DNA from: Winogradskyella pacifica
GTDB lineage: Bacteria; Bacteroidota; Bacteroidia; Flavobacteriales; Flavobacteriaceae
Assembly (NCBI RefSeq): GCF_013403915.1
Contig: NZ_JABFDI010000015.1
Coordinates: forward strand, 44,562 to 108,561
Direction: 5' to 3'
Length of the DNA stretch: 64,000 nt
Position 1 is the first letter of the stretch. Each line of letters begins with the position of its first letter. A program made the translations under genes and the position numbers. This document shows positions 1 through 9,100 of the stretch, piece after piece. Under the pieces are notes generated by a model. The model was not told where the DNA came from. It saw only the letters and a list, made by a program, of their open reading frames with translations, and searched no databases.

Positions 1-532
1 AATACTTAGACGCTAAATAATAGGCCGAATAGAAATCCCTTTCCGTCTTATAACCAATGAGTTCAGGCGAGATATATTCTGTATTTAAGGCATAATTATT
101 AATTATTGTTGTGATGTTTTGAAAATTATCAGGATCATTAGAAAGGTTTAAAATATTCCCATTAACATCCATTATCTTTATAGAATCGTCATTAAACTTG
201 TTAATATATTGTTGCGATCGGTTGTCCTTAATTTTCGCATATAACTCTGCATAATTATGCTCAGCTACAATTACAGGAACAAAATACTCCCAAATTAAAG
301 GACTAATAACTTCACTTTCAAATAAATTTTCAATCAAGATTGTTTTACCAATCTCATCATTTGCTAAAACAGCATAGGGATATAGAGTACTTTCTTCCCA
401 AACCATCAGCACCATTTTATTTTGGGTTAGCGCTAAATTTTGTGCAATATCTAAATTGGTCATCCATGGCTGTGAATAGGACACATTAAACGCAAACAAT
501 AGAAACAGTAATTTTAAAATTAAATTATTCAT
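1..532 (-). CDS. Partial secreted thioredoxin-like protein
   Basis: The frame starts at an ATG at 532 and runs without a stop off the left edge, so the C-terminus is missing. The first 20 residues (MNNLILKLLFLLFAFNVSYS) form a clear signal peptide before Gln-Pro-Trp, so the product should be exported. The following segment (NKMVLMVWEEST, then FVPVIVAEHNYAEL) resembles the first strands of thioredoxin-fold proteins. There is no CxxC where the redox site would be, because WEES takes that place. I infer a non-redox thioredoxin-like protein of unknown role. It stands 57 bp downstream of the YkgJ-type gene on the same strand and may be cotranscribed with it. Confidence 0.7.
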   Translation of the reverse strand, partial: MNNLILKLLFLLFAFNVSYSQPWMTNLDIAQNLALTQNKMVLMVWEESTLYPYAVLANDEIGKTILIENLFESEVISPLIWEYFVPVIVAEHNYAELYAKIKDNRSQQYINKFNDDSIKIMDVNGNILNLSNDPDNFQNITTIINNYALNTEYISPELIGYKTERDFYSAYYLASKY

Positions 533-589
533 AGTCTTTTTTTTTTATCTGTTAAGCATCAAAAATTATTCCGAATACAACTTCAATTA

Positions 590-1081
590 TTACTGAATAC
601 GCTTTTTCATTTCTTCAACAATATTATATGCTGCCGGACAAATAGCAACATTCTTCATCGTTAAATTAGAGATCTGTTGAAACTTTTTTCGATCCGTGTG
701 TGGAAACTCACTACAGGCCTTAGGTCTCACATCATAAATTGAACAATAATTATCTGCCCCTAAAAATGTACACGGCACAGATTGCAACACATAATCATTT
801 TCATCATCTAAGCGTAAATAGGTTTCAATGAATTGCTGTTCTTTCATTTTGAAAAACTTTGCAATCCGCTGGATATCTTTTGGCGTAAATAAAGGCCCTG
901 TGGTTTTACAGCAATTAGCACACTTTAAACAATCAGTGCGCTCAAATTCTTCTTCATGCAACTCTTGCATTAAATAGTCTAACTGTTTTGGTGGTTTCTT
1001 TTTTAGCTTGGTAAAAAAGGTTTTATTCTCCTTATGCTTATCTTTGGCGAGCTTAGGAAGATTATTAATTTGGTCTTGCAT
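590..1081 (-). CDS. YkgJ-family cysteine-cluster (Fe-S/zinc) protein
   Basis: This 163-residue soluble protein carries the YkgJ/UPF0153 cysteine signature. CLKCANCC lies at about residues 50-58 and is followed by PCTFLG, YCSIYDVRPKAC and EFPHTD. The eight conserved cysteines are thought to bind an Fe-S cluster or zinc; the biochemical role of the family is unknown. The N-terminal 35 residues are highly basic. The start at 1081 fits the usual length of flavobacterial homologues as I know them, although a TAAATTTG promoter-like box lies only 4 bp upstream. Its neighbours are a thioredoxin-like gene downstream and a divergent methyltransferase. Confidence 0.88.
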   Translation of the reverse strand: MQDQINNLPKLAKDKHKENKTFFTKLKKKPPKQLDYLMQELHEEEFERTDCLKCANCCKTTGPLFTPKDIQRIAKFFKMKEQQFIETYLRLDDENDYVLQSVPCTFLGADNYCSIYDVRPKACSEFPHTDRKKFQQISNLTMKNVAICPAAYNIVEEMKKRIQ

Positions 1082-1085
1082 AAAA

Positions 1086-1112
1086 CAAATTTAATTAAAG
1101 TTCTCGATACAA
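1086..1112 (-). promoter_or_regulatory. Putative promoter abutting the YkgJ-family start codon
   Basis: Read on the minus strand, TTG (1112-1110) is followed after 16 bases by TAAATTTG (1093-1086). This matches the Bacteroidota -7 consensus TAnnTTTG with a slightly short spacer. Only four bases separate the -7 box from the ATG at 1081, so a transcript from it would be leaderless or nearly so. Confidence 0.35.
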
Positions 1113-1146
1113 TTTATATAAAAATAGAAATCACACGAACTAACCA

Positions 1147-1851
1147 ATGACTATGAGTAAAGACCTCTTTGGAAAAGCCTTATTAGATTATCAGAATGGA
1201 AACTATTCTGAGGACATCATTACATATACAAACATTTCAGATGAAGATGAATTACCGCTTCCTTATTTATTTAGGAATTATTCTGAAATGCCAAAACTTG
1301 AGCAAGCAGCTTTAAAATTAGCAAAAGGCAATGTGTTAGATGTGGGTTGTGGTTCTGGAAGTCATGCGTTGTGGTTACAAGAACAAGATATCAAAGTAAA
1401 AGCTATTGATAGTTCTGAAGGTGCAGTTGAAGTCGCTATGAAACGTGGTGTTTTAAATGTTGAATTAAAACCACTTTTAGAGGAAACCGAAAGTTTTGAT
1501 ACGATTTTACTATTGATGAATGGTACGGGAATTTTCCAAGAATTATCTGAAGTAGCGAACTATTTAAAGCATTTAAAGTCACTTTTGAATCTTGATGGTC
1601 AAATTTTAATTGACTCCTCCGATATTTCATATATGTATGAAGATGACGATGGCGGCATGTGGCTAGACCTCAACCAAGGTTATCCTGGTGAATTAGATTA
1701 TTTCTTATCTTATAAAGGCGAAAAAGAAGTGCCTATGAAATGGTTATATCTCGATTTTGAAACCTTGAAAACAGCTTGTTTAACAGTTGGTTTAAAGTGT
1801 GAGAAGGTTATGGATGGTGAGCATTTTGATTATTTGGCTAGGATCTTTTAA
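1147..1851 (+). CDS. Class I SAM-dependent methyltransferase
   Basis: This 234-residue protein has the Rossmann methyltransferase motif I, VLDVGCGSGSHALWL, at about residues 64-78. The acidic motif II loop follows (VKAIDSSEGAVEVA), then a motif IV-like stretch (FDTILLLMNG). The substrate cannot be read from the sequence. There is no signal peptide, so it is cytoplasmic. It is divergent from the YkgJ gene with a 65-bp intergenic region. Its last about 100 bp are repeated at 1985-2085 as part of a tandem duplication, which leaves a promoterless C-terminal fragment downstream. Confidence 0.85.
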   Translation: MTMSKDLFGKALLDYQNGNYSEDIITYTNISDEDELPLPYLFRNYSEMPKLEQAALKLAKGNVLDVGCGSGSHALWLQEQDIKVKAIDSSEGAVEVAMKRGVLNVELKPLLEETESFDTILLLMNGTGIFQELSEVANYLKHLKSLLNLDGQILIDSSDISYMYEDDDGGMWLDLNQGYPGELDYFLSYKGEKEVPMKWLYLDFETLKTACLTVGLKCEKVMDGEHFDYLARIF

Positions 1852-1923
1852 GGACTATTTCACAAAAAGAAGGCACAAAAGACACCAAAATGTATTTAAA
1901 ATTAATTAGATACATTTATACCT

Positions 1924-1995
1924 ATGGATGCGAATAAATTATCAAATATCATTTTAGGCTGTGCAATAGAAGTGCACAAACAAACTCGATTTTGA
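1924..1995 (+). pseudogene. Truncated 5' copy of the GxxExxY gene
   Basis: The ATG at 1924 opens a frame whose first 20 codons match the intact GxxExxY gene at 2167 with an Asn/Glu-region change (MDANKL versus MDENKL). It then crosses the duplication junction and stops after TRF at 1995. The fragment lacks the GPGLLESAY motif and the nuclease core, so it is a non-functional by-product of the tandem duplication. The piece of methyltransferase C-terminus at 1985-2085 is the reciprocal remnant. Confidence 0.85.
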
Positions 1996-2095
1996 AACCT
2001 TGAAAACAGCTTGTTTAACGATTGGTTTGAAGTGTGAAAAGGTTATGGATGGTGAGCATTTTGATTATTTGGCTAGGATCTTTTAAGGACTATTT

Positions 2096-2124
2096 CACAA
2101 AGTTCCACAAAGAAGGCACAAAAG
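2096..2124 (+). repeat. Left CACAAAG-type inverted repeat of the GxxExxY cassette
   Basis: CACAAAGTTCCACAAAGAAG followed by GCACAAAAG is made of CACAAAG units spaced about 10-11 bp apart. The reverse complement of 2563-2602 carries nearly the same run. The pair brackets the GxxExxY gene. A copy lacking 8 bp lies at about 1861-1882 in the upstream duplication unit. Confidence 0.8.
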
Positions 2125-2166
2125 ACACCAAAATGTATTTAAAATTAATTAGATACATTTATACCT

Positions 2167-2538
2167 ATGGATGAGAATAAATTATCAAATATCATTTTAG
2201 GCTGTGCAATAGAAGTGCACAAACAACTTGGCCCAGGATTATTAGAATCGGCTTATCAAGAGTGTTTATTCTATGAATTAAAGAAAGCTGGTCTTGCTGT
2301 TCAAAAAGAAAAAGCATTACCTATTGTTTATAAAGACATAATGTTAGATCATGGCTATAGAATTGATTTGCTTGTCGAAAACAAAGTCGTCATAGAAATT
2401 AAAACTGTTGAAGCATTCTCTGATGTTCATTTAGCACAAGTATTAACCTATTTAAAACTTGGAAATTATAAATTAGGATTGCTTTTGAACTTTCATGTTA
2501 CAACACTAAAAAATGGAATCCGACGCGTGATTCTATAA
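2167..2538 (+). CDS. GxxExxY protein (PD-(D/E)XK nuclease-fold family)
   Basis: This 123-residue protein shows the family signature GPGLLESAY at about residues 22-30. A PD-(D/E)XK-like core follows: YRIDLLVENK, then VVIEIKTVE with the E-x-K pair. The family (PF13366-like) is common in Bacteroidota and its biological role is not established; nuclease activity is inferred from the fold. The length is normal and the gene looks intact. It lies between inverted CACAAAG-type repeats and its 5' end has been tandemly duplicated upstream, both suggesting a small mobile or recombination-prone cassette. No partner gene or transposase is present. Confidence 0.9.
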   Translation: MDENKLSNIILGCAIEVHKQLGPGLLESAYQECLFYELKKAGLAVQKEKALPIVYKDIMLDHGYRIDLLVENKVVIEIKTVEAFSDVHLAQVLTYLKLGNYKLGLLLNFHVTTLKNGIRRVIL

Positions 2539-2562
2539 TCATTTTTACTTGACATGAATTTT

Positions 2563-2602
2563 CTTTGTGAAACTTTGTGCCTTCTTTGAGGAACTTTGCG
2601 CT
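2563..2602 (-). repeat. Right CACAAAG-type inverted repeat of the GxxExxY cassette
   Basis: CTTTGTGAAACTTTGTGCC then TTCTTTGAGGAACTTTGCGC is the reverse-complement counterpart of the left repeat at 2096-2124, with about one mismatch across the shared 25-base core. It ends 12 bp before the stop codon of the convergent amidohydrolase gene. Confidence 0.8.
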
Positions 2603-2613
2603 ACAACTTATAA

Positions 2614-4278
2614 TTACTGTACCTCACCTCCAACCACAGTCTTCAGAACTTTAATTTTTGGAATTTCATTAGCTTCAACCGTCATAATATCATTATCTAA
2701 GATGATAAAATCGGCAAACTTCCCAACTTCAATACTTCCTTTTTCATTTTCTTCAAAATTAGAATAGGCCGCCCAAATCGTCATGCCTTTTAAGGCTTCT
2801 TCTCTGCTTAGAACATTTTCCATTTGAAAACCTCCTTCTGGAAATCCTTCTAAATCTTGTCGTGCGACAGCGGCATAAAAGGTTAAAAACGGACTAACAC
2901 GCTCCACAGGAAAATCAGTTCCTAAAGCCACTTTACCATAAGCTTCTAATAATTGTTTATAAGCATAAGCCCCTTTTATACGTTCAGATCCTACTCTATC
3001 TTCTGCCCAATACATATCACTAGTGGCATGCGTTGGTTGTATCGATGGCATAATGTTTTTATACAATTCAAAATCCTCAGGAGATACAATTTGAGCATGC
3101 TCTACACGCCAACGTCTGTCTTCTTTTCCTTCTAACACTTTAGTATAGGTTTGTAACACCGCATGATTAGCAGAATCTCCAATAGCATGTGTATTCATTT
3201 GAAATTCTGAATTTGCAATACGCTCTGCTGATGTTTTTAAAGTTTCTAAATCTGTAACCAGTAATCCTAAATGGCCAGGTTTATCTGAATATGGTTCTCT
3301 TAACATCGCACCTCGAGACCCTAAAGCTCCATCTGCGTAAAACTTAAACGAACGCACATTTAGGTAATCTGTTTTAGTAACTCCTTTATCTAAAAAGTAA
3401 TCCAGATTATCTTTAGACGCAGAAACCATAGCATAAATACGCATTTTTAATTCTCCTGATTTGTGAAGACTATCAATAATTTCAATAGCTTCTTTATGTA
3501 ATCCGGCATCATCAACCGTAGTTAACCCCAAATCGAAACATAATTTTTGTGCTTCTAATAAGGCATTAGCCATATCATTTCGGGAGGGTTGTGGCCAATG
3601 TTCCATCACAAACATTTCCGCATTATCTACTAAAATACCGGTAAGTTCGCCATTTTCTACAACGACTTCTCCTCCTTCAATTTTAGAATTCACGGTTACA
3701 TTTCCTAAATCTAAGGCTGCTTGATTGGCTAATATAGCATGGCCATCAATACGTACTAATGCAATAGGTGTATTTGGATAGAGTTTATCTAATAAGCGTT
3801 TGTTGGGAAATTCCTTCTCTTTCCAATCATTTTGATCCCAACCTCTACCAAAAATAAATTCGTTATTTCTTTCATTCTGAAAATCTAAAACACGTTTTAC
3901 AACGTCCTCAAAACTTTTAGTACCGACTAAATCTACCGATTGCTGATTGAACCCTAACCCCAAAAAGTGACAATGTGCATCTATTAATCCTGGTACAATA
4001 GTTTTGCCTTCAGCATTAAGTGTATCGTTAGCTTTATATGTATTATCTATTTCAGAGGTCGTACCAACAGCAATTATTTTTCCATCTTTTACAGCAAATG
4101 CTTCAGCTTTACTAAAGCTATTATCAACTGTATAAATGTTAGCGTTTGTGACAATTAAATCAGCTTGTTGTTTATCTTTTTCACAAGAAAACATAGCACA
4201 AATAGCGACTAACACCACTACCTTTTTACTTCGTTTAATACAATTTGTAACTGCGTGATTGTAATACTGAAATTTCAT
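2614..4278 (-). CDS. Amidohydrolase family 3 lipoprotein (YtcJ-like)
   Basis: This is a metal-dependent amidohydrolase of about 554 residues. The N-terminal composite domain (ADLIVTNANIYTVD) is followed by the metal-binding GLIDAHCHFLG (HxH), HAIGDS, RVEHAQIV and the LGTDFPVERVSP motif near the C-terminus. The substrate is unknown; relatives hydrolyse amides, often with broad or unknown specificity. A hydrophobic stretch ending FSC (Cys about residue 32) reads as a lipoprotein signal, so it is probably membrane-anchored. I prefer the Met at 4278: the more upstream ATG at 4323 lies inside the terminator hairpin at 4311-4337. The gene is downstream of, but probably separate from, the barrel/TPR operon. 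Confidence 0.88.
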   Translation of the reverse strand: MKFQYYNHAVTNCIKRSKKVVVLVAICAMFSCEKDKQQADLIVTNANIYTVDNSFSKAEAFAVKDGKIIAVGTTSEIDNTYKANDTLNAEGKTIVPGLIDAHCHFLGLGFNQQSVDLVGTKSFEDVVKRVLDFQNERNNEFIFGRGWDQNDWKEKEFPNKRLLDKLYPNTPIALVRIDGHAILANQAALDLGNVTVNSKIEGGEVVVENGELTGILVDNAEMFVMEHWPQPSRNDMANALLEAQKLCFDLGLTTVDDAGLHKEAIEIIDSLHKSGELKMRIYAMVSASKDNLDYFLDKGVTKTDYLNVRSFKFYADGALGSRGAMLREPYSDKPGHLGLLVTDLETLKTSAERIANSEFQMNTHAIGDSANHAVLQTYTKVLEGKEDRRWRVEHAQIVSPEDFELYKNIMPSIQPTHATSDMYWAEDRVGSERIKGAYAYKQLLEAYGKVALGTDFPVERVSPFLTFYAAVARQDLEGFPEGGFQMENVLSREEALKGMTIWAAYSNFEENEKGSIEVGKFADFIILDNDIMTVEANEIPKIKVLKTVVGGEVQ

Positions 4279-4310
4279 TTGCTGTTGGTTTTGTGATATG
4301 TAAAAATAAG

Positions 4311-4337
4311 AAAAGCGCTCCAAATTGGAACGCTTTT
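4311..4337 (-). terminator. Rho-independent terminator after the barrel gene
   Basis: AAAAGCG and TCCA pair with TGGA and CGCTTTT around a three-base loop, with one C/A mismatch, and end in a T run in both directions. It lies between the stop of the barrel gene (4396) and the start of the amidohydrolase gene (4278). Confidence 0.75.
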
Positions 4338-4395
4338 AAATATCTTCTATGTTGTTTAATGAAATTCTGAGTCAAATTCAGAAGATCACGTCCTT

Positions 4396-6126
4396 CTAAA
4401 AATCAAATTGGTATGTAGCACCTCCAAGAAGCTGTATGCCTTGCACAGGGAAATTTGACCAACGGTTATAATTTTGACTCGCTATATTATTCGCTTTAAC
4501 GAAAAATGATAATTGATCATTTGCTTTATAACCGACATGCGCGTTAGCATCAAAATAACTATCTAAAGTAACTGTTGTAGTGGTTGTATTCAAAGGATTC
4601 AAAATATCAAAATAAGTACTTTGATCTTCACGTTCGCCAACAAAGAACATACTTGCGCCTGCAAACCATTGTTCTGAAATTTGATAGTCTAAAAACACAG
4701 AGGCTGTAAGATCTGGTAAATTCCAAGCTTCAGATTCGTTATCTGTGCTGTAACCAAAGTATTCCCCTTTTACCCCTAAAGTAAAGTTTCTATTTAAATC
4801 TACATTCAACTCACCTGCCACAGAAAACGTAGTCACATCATCGTAAGCGACAAAAAATGAATTACCATATTGATATTCTGTTAAAGCATCACTCGGCACA
4901 TCATTAGACTTGTATAAGGCTTTATTCTTTTCAGAACTATAACTTCCTTTTAAGCTATAACCAATATTACTAGAAAGCTTCCCCTTAGCACCTACAAACA
5001 TTTTGTACTGCTGATCTGTTGGAGTTACCAAAAGTGTTGGTGATACAAATGGATTTTCGTTTACAAAATCGTAATACGAATTCTGAATTAGATCGCCTTT
5101 AAGTCCACCAAATGCAATTAAAATTTCATCAACCACTCGGTAAGATGCTTCTATGTTTGGATAGATATAAAATTTATTCTCACTAAATTCTGTGTCGTTA
5201 AGATAGGCTAATTTCACACCTAAATCAATCGTTAAATCATCTTGTACCAATTGATACGATGGTGCAAATCCGAACGTGACATTCCCGTAATTAATTTCAC
5301 CAATATTAGAATAATCGCGATCGAAAGTCCCGCTAATATAATCTATAGAAAACTCTGATTTAATAACAGCATCTTGTACCACAAAATCAAAGCTAGTCTT
5401 GGCCACTAATCTGTTTTCAGCAGAATCGTGGTTATCCCCAAAACGTCTAAAACGAAGACTTGCATCTTTAACAATAGCGTCTTCAAAATCAATTTTACCA
5501 CCAACATATAAATCATTATAAGTCTGGCCAGCATCAATACCATCTAAATCGCTTTCATTGAAATACTCTTGAGACACACCATACCAATTATAGGTTTGTA
5601 AATTAAAACCTCCATCAACTTGCCATGTAAAATCTCTATCGCTCTTTTTATAATAGGCGTTTAACTTGGTTTTCGAAAAATTATCATCCAAAAGCACATC
5701 ATCAATACCTCCTTGAGACGAATGGTGACTAAAATAACCACCGACATTTTCATCTCTACTCAACTCATGGTTCAAATAAACTTCACCCAAAATAGTGGTA
5801 TAACTTCCAAATCCTAATGAGGCATAATTATCATATAATTTTATCGCTTTGGCTTTGTCAACCGTTGCTGCTTTTCCTTTAGCTGGTGTAAACGTTGAAG
5901 CCACAGGAATTGAGAAAATATTGTACTTAATTTCCTTTTTCTTCACGGCATTAGAATCGTTCAACTTTGGGTTATCTTTAATTTTAAAGGCATCCGAAAT
6001 TGTTGGAGTATATGGTTTTATAACGTTAACCGTTTGGTCTCCAATAGTGTCTTTGGTACGTTCTTGAGCATAACTAAATGTCAGACTCAAAGTAAACATT
6101 GCTAATCCTATATATTTAATTTTCAT
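4396..6126 (-). CDS. TonB-dependent-receptor-like outer-membrane barrel protein
   Basis: This 576-residue protein begins with a signal peptide (MKIKYIGLAMFTLSLTFSYA before Q). The rest is a beta-barrel-like series of alternating aromatic strands that ends in the outer-membrane pattern GATYQFDF with a terminal Phe. A short TV-NVIKPYTPTIS segment precedes the barrel, but a full plug domain is not obvious. At 576 residues it is shorter than classical TonB-dependent receptors. It follows the large TPR gene by 57 bp on the same strand, and the two are likely one operon closed by the hairpin at 4311-4337. Substrate and TonB dependence cannot be decided from the sequence. Confidence 0.8.
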   Translation of the reverse strand: MKIKYIGLAMFTLSLTFSYAQERTKDTIGDQTVNVIKPYTPTISDAFKIKDNPKLNDSNAVKKKEIKYNIFSIPVASTFTPAKGKAATVDKAKAIKLYDNYASLGFGSYTTILGEVYLNHELSRDENVGGYFSHHSSQGGIDDVLLDDNFSKTKLNAYYKKSDRDFTWQVDGGFNLQTYNWYGVSQEYFNESDLDGIDAGQTYNDLYVGGKIDFEDAIVKDASLRFRRFGDNHDSAENRLVAKTSFDFVVQDAVIKSEFSIDYISGTFDRDYSNIGEINYGNVTFGFAPSYQLVQDDLTIDLGVKLAYLNDTEFSENKFYIYPNIEASYRVVDEILIAFGGLKGDLIQNSYYDFVNENPFVSPTLLVTPTDQQYKMFVGAKGKLSSNIGYSLKGSYSSEKNKALYKSNDVPSDALTEYQYGNSFFVAYDDVTTFSVAGELNVDLNRNFTLGVKGEYFGYSTDNESEAWNLPDLTASVFLDYQISEQWFAGASMFFVGEREDQSTYFDILNPLNTTTTTVTLDSYFDANAHVGYKANDQLSFFVKANNIASQNYNRWSNFPVQGIQLLGGATYQFDF

Positions 6127-6183
6127 GTGTATTAATTTGATTGAAAATAAGTTTAACGCTAATTAAATTGTCTTGTTGCTTTA

Positions 6184-9100
6184 TTAATTATCGTCTGTTT
6201 CGATTGATGAATTCGTTTTCGCTTCCTCTGCTTTTATTTTGTTTAATTCTACTTTAGCTTCACTTACAACCTCTGTAAAATCTGGGAAGTTACTAATCAC
6301 GCTTTCTAAGATATAAGTCGCCTGAAACGCATCTCCTAAAGCATAGAAGTTCTTCGCCATAACCACCAATCCTTTTGCACTAAACAATTTATAGCTCCCA
6401 TAATCCTTAGCTAATTTTTGAATGGTTGTGTTTGATGCTTCGTAATCACCAGCTTTATTTTTAAAATAACCTTTGTAGAATAAGGCTTCTGCAGCAACGC
6501 TTCCTGTAGCTATTTTTTCAACTTCAGCATAAGCTATTTTGGCTTTGGCTTCATTACCTGTTTCAATCGCAGATCGTGCAATTGTTAATTTAGCATCACT
6601 CTTAACTTTGTTATCTAATTTTGAATTGCTCAATACTTTTTCAGCATAGCTTTCGGCTTTAACGTAATCTTCGGTTTGGTAATAGGCATTCATTAAATTG
6701 GACTGTGCATAAACCACATTCTGAGGATAATCAGCTTCTTGCTCTAAACGTTTTAATACCGGAATAGCTTTTTCCCAATTAGAAGTGCTTAAGTAAATCT
6801 CGGTAAGTTTCACGATAGCTTGTTCTGTGTACTCACTTTTTGAAGCCTCAACAACCGCCTTATAATGTGGCTGTGCATTATCTAATAATTCTTTTTTATA
6901 GTACAATTGCGCTAAATAGAAATGCGCTTTTAGATTATGAATCCCTTTTGGAAACTGCGTCAAATAGTTATTAAACTGACGAATGGCTTTATCGGTTTCA
7001 TTATCTAAATACGGCTTTTCTGCTGCTAAATATGTGGTATTATCTAAGTCTACATCAGAAATCTCAACATAATCTAACGTTCTTACCCAAGTTGCATATT
7101 CATCTACTTTACCTAAATCGATATAAATTAAACGGACTGTAGACACTGCCTGAACAGCTTCACCAGAACCTGGAAAATCAGTCGCTACTTTTTTGAATTT
7201 CGTCAATGCACGCGTGTTATCATTGCCGTTATAATACACTAAACCTTGACGCAATAAGGCTTTTGAAGTGAAGGCACTTGTTTTGTATTCAGAATTTAAG
7301 CGATCATACGTTTGCATGGCTTTATCTGTATCGTTAGATTTCACATACGAATTGGCTAACTCATACATCGCGTCATCTCGTAATGCCGATTTAGGATACG
7401 TATTTATAAAAGACTGTAATGCTGAAATCTTATCAGAACCTTTTCCTAAATACCCTTCGCTCATAGCGACTTGAAACGCTGCGTAATCCGTTTCAATTTC
7501 ATTAATCTGAATCGCTTTTTTATAAGCATCAATAGCATCATTATATTTACTAGATACAAAATAACCATCTGCCAATCTTAAATAAGCATCATTTTGACGC
7601 AGTTTATCATTTGATTTATTCTTAATGAATTTCTCAAAATAGTTTGAAGAATTCGTATAGTCTTTCAATTTAAAATACGTGTATGCCAAATTGTAATTCA
7701 GGTTTTCATTTTCTGCTAAACTTGAAGACTCACTAAAACCATCAAACTGCTTAAATCCAATTAAGGCGTCATTATAATTGCTTAAATTATACTCTGTTTC
7801 GGCTTTCCAAAAGGTCGCTTTAGCCACAAAAATAGGATCTCTTGGTTCTTTTAGCGATCCATTAAAAAGGGCTAAGGCTTCGTTATATTTATTCTCATTA
7901 TATAATTCTACAGCTCTAAAGAAGGCTACTTTTTGATAAGCCGCTTTGTTTTCAAAACTGTTCTTCCCTTTTAAAAGTTCTAAGGCTTCCTTATAATTCT
8001 TTGATGTGATGTATGAATCTATTAATAAAGTTTCAACCTCATCTTTATAACTCGTGTTTGGATATTGCTTTAAATAACCCGTTAAAACCTGAGGAACGGA
8101 TTGGTATGGATTACCAATATCGTAACTAATCTTAGCGTAATTTAACCACGCATCTTCTTGAATTTTTAAATCAAAATCCATTTGTGATGCATTTCTAAAC
8201 GCATTTAAAGCTTCTTGCTTTTTCTCTAAATTAATATAACTCTCACCTAAATGGTAATAGGCATTCTGAGCGACCGGATTATCTCCACCAATAATTTTAT
8301 TGAATTCTGAAATCGCACTTTCAAAATCATTTTGCTTGTAATACGCATACCCTAATTGGTAATAATCGGTATTATTCCATTTTCTATCTTTCCCTTTATA
8401 TTCTTTTAAATACGGAATCGCTTCGGCATACTTGCCAAGGTTAAAATAGCTTTCACCTATAATTTTAGATAATTCAGATTTTTCAGCCGCATTACTTTTG
8501 GCTAATTGTGCTTCGGCAAGCTCTATGGCTTTTTCAAACTTTCCTAATTTGAAATTTAAATCAGCCTGATAGTAAGACAACTTCTCTTTATACTTTTCGT
8601 TATCGCTAACTTGATCAAAATACTCATTTGCTTTATCATAGTCATCACCTTGATACGCCATAAAACCAATGTAGTACTTCGCTTGCGAGCCGTATTCTTT
8701 AGAATTTACAACACGGTTAAAATACTTAGTGGCTTTCTTCTCGTCTTTAGTTGAATACAAGCTATAGCCATAATTAAAATTGAAGCGTTCCTTTTCGGCT
8801 TGTGCCATATTGCGTTCGTCAACTTTATCGTACCATTTACGTGCGTAGGCATATTTTCCGTTGTTGAAATAATAATCGGCAACATCTAAAAATGCTGTAT
8901 TTCGTTTGGTACTTGTCGGATACTCTTCTACGAATTCTGTAATAAGATTATCGGCATTATTTTGATTTAAACGCACCGCACAATTCGCTATATAATAAGC
9001 GCAATCGGATTCTATGGTAGCATCGTTTGTATTCAACTTTACATCGTCAAATAAAGTTTGGGCTGCTTTAAATTGATTGTTATTATATAAAGTCAATGCC

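Larger units (their letters stand above)
1750..2224 (+). repeat. Tandem direct duplication, 235/243-bp units
   Basis: Unit 1 covers 1750-1984 and unit 2 about 1985-2224, and they are almost identical. Each holds the 3' end of the methyltransferase, the intergenic stretch and the first about 20 codons of the GxxExxY gene. Unit 2 has an extra 8 bases (AGTTCCAC region near 2100), so the offset changes from 235 to 243. There are a few substitutions, for example GATGCG versus GATGAG after the GxxExxY start. Confidence 0.95.

Noticed and set aside
1436..1630. Reverse-strand ORF in the methyltransferase
   Set aside because: Shadow of a well-supported methyltransferase gene.
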